Origin: Apostichopus japonicus
Taxonomy: Eukaryota; Echinodermata; Holothuroidea; Aspidochirotida; Stichopodidae
Direction: 5' to 3'
Length of the DNA stretch: 64,000 nt
NCBI RefSeq assembly: GCF_037975245.1
Contig: NC_092572.1
Location: forward strand, 7,701,501 to 7,765,500
A model generated the notes under the pieces. It was not told the origin of the DNA. It searched no databases and was given only the letters and a program-made list of their open reading frames with translations. Numbering within the stretch: the stretch's first letter is position 1; every line of letters begins with the position of its first letter. Made by a program: the position numbers and the translations under genes. Shown in pieces: positions 60,433-64,000 of this stretch.

Positions 60433-61321
60433 CTGTAGGAAAGAAAAAATATGCAAACAGCACTATAGGCCTATAACATTACTAGCGCTGATGTTCTATG
60501 CTATACTAATATTATTTTAGCCTAGAACTCATTAAATGCCAGGCCTAACTTAAGCTACTTTGAAGTTTGAAAAACCCTCGAAGTTCGGACACACCTAACG
60601 AATGCATAATTTCACCATGGCACAAATACAATAGGATCAATTTGACGAAACCTATGAAGCGACATTTTTTCTAACGAGAATGTTTCTTCTGCCATCGATA
60701 GTATCATTTTAAAAGAAGTGTGAACAGATACAATTCTGGAGCATTTTAGTGCTAAAGTGTTCGAACTTCGAAGGGTCCATTATTATACTAAGTGTATGTA
60801 CGTACTACTACTAGCATTAACAACGTACGTGTAAGTCTAACATTAGGCCTAAGTTATGACAGGCTAGGTCTAACGTTAAGCTAATATTCATGTGGTCATT
60901 TGCCGTATAAAACTTAAAAGAAAAAAAGGAGTACAATTTATGATTTACAACGAAAATGTGCTACAATGAAACCTTGTCTAGCCAAGATATAGGCTAGAGA
61001 GACCTGGTGCATACGCATAGCGTACCGTAAGTTGGCAAGGATCTGCATTACACCGGCGTTCGCAACGTTAATACAATGTGAGTAACTTAGGCCTAGTTAC
61101 ACACTTGCGGGCGCGCCTGTGGCGCCTGTCAATCGCTTCACTTCAAGCTAGCCTAACGTAATACAACTATGCTGGAAATACAATTAGTATTAGTAGCCTT
61201 TACGTATGCCTGGTATAGCCTACATGTAGCACCGAGAGAACGAACGATCATTCGATACCACTGATATGTAGAGATCGCAGTGTTCGATGCACACACCAAG
61301 CAGAGGATTGTTTTTCTTTAC

Positions 61322-62023
61322 CAGGTGCGTATCCAAGGGGGGAGCGTTGGGGGCGCGCGCCCCCCGGGTAAGAAAAAGAGAAGAGAAAAAAAGAGAAGAA
61401 AAAGGAAAAAAAGAGGGGAAAAAAGAGGAGGAGGAGAGGAAGGAAGGGAAAAGAAAAAGAAGAGAGAGAGAAAAAGGAGAAAAAGAGGGAGTAAAAGCAA
61501 AACGCGAAGACACCGGGAAGAGAAAGAAGAACAGTGACCTCATTACAGCGCTGAAGGGTAGCCAGTGACGGATCAATGATTTCGTAAAAGTGTGACTCAC
61601 CCTACCCCTTACACCGACAACTCCATTTTTTGACGTTTCCATTTTCCTCTCTCACTAATGATCTATATATATACTATATATGGTCTATCATAACGCGTGT
61701 GTAGAATTGTGCTATGAAACCAACTGTGGCTTGTCTCGAACTCGACCGTGTCGTCGGGGAACATGACGCATTTTGTGATGGGGGCGACCGCCCACCCCCC
61801 CCCCATTCAGCATTTTTTTAAATGATATCGCTAAATAATTTCAAAATAGAAAGTGCTTAGAGGCAACTTACAAGGCCTGGGAAGTGTCATTTCCAGCGAT
61901 CTGGGAGACATTTTCGGCCAAAATTTGCTTGTACGCTTCGCGCCAACCTATGGTGGCGATACGCTTAGATAATTTGCCTACAGGCTTCGCCCTTCCCTTG
62001 GCAAATTCCTCGCTACGCGCCTG
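61322..62023. mobile_element. hAT-like fragment with CAGGxGCGTATCC ends
   Basis: The left end caggtgcgtatcc and right end gctacgcgcctg are roughly inverted; the interior has the shared ccaacctatggtggcg core. Flanking octamers do not match, so boundaries or pairing may be wrong (the end at 63403, ggatacgcgcctg, is another candidate partner). Confidence 0.45.
61375..61535 (+). repeat. Polypurine tract
   Basis: About 160 bp almost purely A and G on the plus strand, read from the minus strand as a Ser/Phe-rich false frame. Confidence 0.9.
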
Positions 62024-62339
62024 TTCGAATTTGTAACGCAAACAGCAGATATCACATCATATCAGTGAGCATGAAAATTGCGTTCCAGGATGAAAAGCCT
62101 CAAAACTGTCCGACTTGCCTGAAAAAAGATTTTCAACGTTCGTGTCAATATCATATAAGCAAGCATCGGTTATTACATCGCATGCCATACGGTCCGTTAA
62201 AATTGCGCAGTATACCGCGGGATGCTAATGTAAACAACGACATGTCTCATGTAGATGTATAAAAAGCATGGAGGTCCAATTATGTCAAAACTCTCTTTTA
62301 CATTAGTAATGGCGAATTAGGGCCTGCACCCCCGCCGCG

Positions 62340-62714
62340 CAGTGGCGGCGCGTCCATATGGTCAGGGGGCGGATGCCCCCTGACGGACTCAAATGGACTG
62401 CTGGCGCCTTTTTCAGCTCTTAACCACTTTTTACTTATTCTAGATTATTGACTTTTTTATTGCGCTCTCTTCTACTTATTGACATTTGTCACATTTTGTT
62501 GGTGTAATTTGGCGATGACACGTTATTCTTTGTTTATCTGCAAATTAGCCAGGCCCGGAAAGGGTCATTTCCGGCGATCTAGGGAGTATCTTTACTCAAA
62601 AATTTTCTGTACGCTACGCGCCAACCAGTGGTGGCGCTCCGCTTAGATAGTGTCGAAAGCGCCCCTTCAGATCATTCTCGCCACTCCTGACCAATACCCC
62701 TAGCTCCGCCACTG
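62340..62714. mobile_element. hAT-type MITE, 8-bp target duplication
   Basis: CAGTGGCGGCGCG at the left and CTCCGCCACTG at the right are inverted termini. Flanks are ccgccgcg and cggccgcg (7 of 8 identical). The interior matches 16124-16524 throughout. Confidence 0.88.
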
Positions 62715-63029
62715 CGGCCGCGCCTCCTACGCCTATGTGTGTAGTGTTCGGTTTTGGAAATATCTGCTATTTTTTCATTTCCTTCAACCAAGTTTTATAA
62801 TAGCCGTTATAACAGGTTTTAATATTTGTACACCAATAAATTAACTTTGTCTGAATTTTCGAAAAATTTCTGACCAACATTCTACATCACACTTCCCTCT
62901 ACTCGTGCAATTTTGACCGGTCTGTTAGGGGTTGAAGGAAGTTTTTTCTATATTGGTTGTCCATAGATGAAATTTTGTACAACATTATGGGTATGTTTTG
63001 AAGTGAATTTATTCACGAGAAATGTGAAT

Positions 63030-63403
63030 TTTCAAATTCTGAACAAATATGGGGCTTAAAACCTTGAAAAGTGGGGCTGACGGGTATTGTGGGCCGGGAC
63101 GTAGAATCACCTACAAAAGCAAAGACCCACAGGAGATGCGATCAGGTCGAACATGATGTGTGCCGGGTTGACAATCTTCAAAAAGGTTATGGATGGAAAA
63201 AAAAACTATTAGGAAATACTTGGTTCTCAGGCAAAAAGTGTACATCTGGTTGGTCATTTCAAGCCCGAAAAGTGCCGTTTCCGGTGATCTGGGGGGTTTC
63301 AAAACAAGAAATTGTCTTGTACGCTGCGCGCCAACTGATGGTGGCGCTCCGCTTAGATAGTAATTCGCGCCCCCCGGGTTTGAAAATCCTGGATACGCGC
63401 CTG
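63030..63403. mobile_element. Relative of the hAT-like family
   Basis: Contains gtgccgtttccggtgatctg, ggtggcgctccgcttagata and a terminal ggatacgcgcctg. It ends about 11 bp from the donor of the SAM-like first exon. Confidence 0.55.
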
Positions 63404-63414
63404 TTTACGCTCAC

Positions 63415-63484
63415 CTTCAAATGTAGCACATAACTCTGGCATTTCCCACCTCTTGAGTACTGCACTAACAAATTCGTCAGCCAT
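63415..63484 (-). CDS. SAM-type element gene, first exon
   Basis: ATG at 63484-63482, reading MADEFVSAVLKRWEMPELCA, then TFE, to donor GAAG|GTGAGC. The WxxxELCxxFE pattern resembles helix 1-2 of a sterile alpha motif domain. Confidence 0.6.
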
Positions 63485-63569
63485 TGTGTAAGTTTTAACA
63501 CGTTCACCATATACGATCTACTCATGATGCATGCACATCGCGCAGAGTACCAGTATAGTAATGGCGCAA

Positions 63570-63760
63570 AAATGCTGGTTTTTGCACAACATTGGGCAAA
63601 TCAAGCTTGTTTGCCCAACAGAAAGTAACAATAAACTACATCTTAATTTTTGCACAACAAAGTTTACCCATATCAGTTGTGTAATTTCTTTTACTCAGTT
63701 GTTGGTTAATATTTACTCATATTGGGCAATGCTTCGCGCAACCAGTTTTGCCCAACAGTT
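63570..63760. repeat. Subterminal TTGCCCAAC motif cluster, right end
   Basis: attgggcaa, tttgcccaacag and related words recur six or more times, mirroring the left end. Confidence 0.8.
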
Positions 63761-63769
63761 TTTAGAGTG

Positions 63770-64000
63770 TATTTACATATAAACGGATTAAGCTGATAGT
63801 TGATATATAGAAGTAGTTGATGAAGTAGTTGATATATGTTGATTAGATAGTATCTTATAGAATGCAAGAGACAGTGAAGATTAATTAAACAAACGTTAAT
63901 CGTTTAAAAAATGGACTTTTTGCGTTTAGCGGTTAATTTGGAAGACGTTTGTTTTCATATTTTGGCATATATCAATGTGAAAATCACATATATCATTCTG
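63770..64000. other. Flank beyond the TIR element
   Basis: AT-rich, with short gttgatatat repeats near 63795-63845. It should be the upstream continuation of copy C's 5' intron; no signal-peptide exon is visible. Confidence 0.4.

Larger units (their letters stand above)
56878..63769 (-). mobile_element. 6.9-kb TIR DNA element carrying a SAM-like gene
   Basis: The left end reads CACTCTTAAAATTGTTGGGC. The right end, reversed, reads CACTCTAAAAACTGTTGGGC. TA flanks both ends (56876-56877 and 63770-63771), compatible with a 2-bp TA target duplication. Both subterminal zones (56890-57190, 63570-63760) are crowded with TTGCCCAAC/GTTGGGCAA motifs in both orientations, as transposase-binding arrays often are. 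Inside, minus-strand exons at 63415-63484, about 60275-60432 and 59071-59186 belong to an uncharacterised SAM-containing protein type. No standard transposase motif was recognised, so the superfamily is left open. It is inserted just upstream of Ig1 of copy C. Confidence 0.75.

Noticed and set aside
61220-61642. Minus-strand 140-codon Ser/Phe-rich frame and plus-strand Lys/Arg/Glu-rich frames
   Set aside because: Generated by the polypurine tract at 61375-61535.

Overview
The window reads as nuclear DNA of an invertebrate animal. It is AT-rich, genes are split into short GT-AG exons, and there are non-LTR and hAT-type transposon remnants. The gene content (V-ATPase subunit A, Ig receptors, a tyrosine-kinase-like fold, NACHT/NLR-like proteins) is metazoan. 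An invertebrate deuterostome, perhaps an echinoderm such as a sea cucumber, is my best guess. That is inference; no species marker was seen. Most real genes here are multi-exon, so I rebuilt them by hand from splice sites and codon phase.

Layout. 1-5 kb: three minus-strand exons of a V-type ATPase catalytic subunit A copy, one carrying an internal deletion and frameshift (pseudogene). 5-11.8 kb: no convincing gene; a tandem duplication, an AT-rich tract and a ~40-bp minisatellite. 11.8-56.8 kb: a tandem array of two alternating receptor genes. The minus-strand gene encodes Ig-Ig-TM-charged linker-NACHT-LRR-like tail: relic A 11.8-13.7 kb, intact copy B 24.7-33.4 kb, damaged copy C 49.8-56.8 kb. 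The plus-strand gene encodes Ig-TM-juxtamembrane-tyrosine pseudokinase: K1 14.5-21.7 kb and K2 36.8-47.3 kb, each with its own nonsense codon. Extra kinase C-lobe exons (K3, 40.5-42.2 kb) lie inside a K2 intron. 56.9-63.8 kb: a ~6.9-kb element with inverted ends beginning CACTCT and many subterminal TTGCCCAAC motifs. It carries a minus-strand gene starting with a SAM-like segment and is riddled with nested hAT-like elements.

How the genes fit together. The array arose by tandem duplication of a block of about 25 kb: the K1 kinase exons and those of K2 have identical lengths, and B and C share nearly all exon lengths. Kinase and NACHT genes are head-to-head at their 5' ends (A/K1, B/K2) and tail-to-tail at their 3' ends (K1/B, K2/C). 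Both encode Ig-bearing membrane proteins, one with a cytosolic NACHT ATPase, the other with a kinase fold whose catalytic residues are missing. A paired surface-receptor immune locus is the natural hypothesis. Copy B is the only member I can read without a lesion from its first Ig domain to its stop codon; no signal-peptide exon was found for it.
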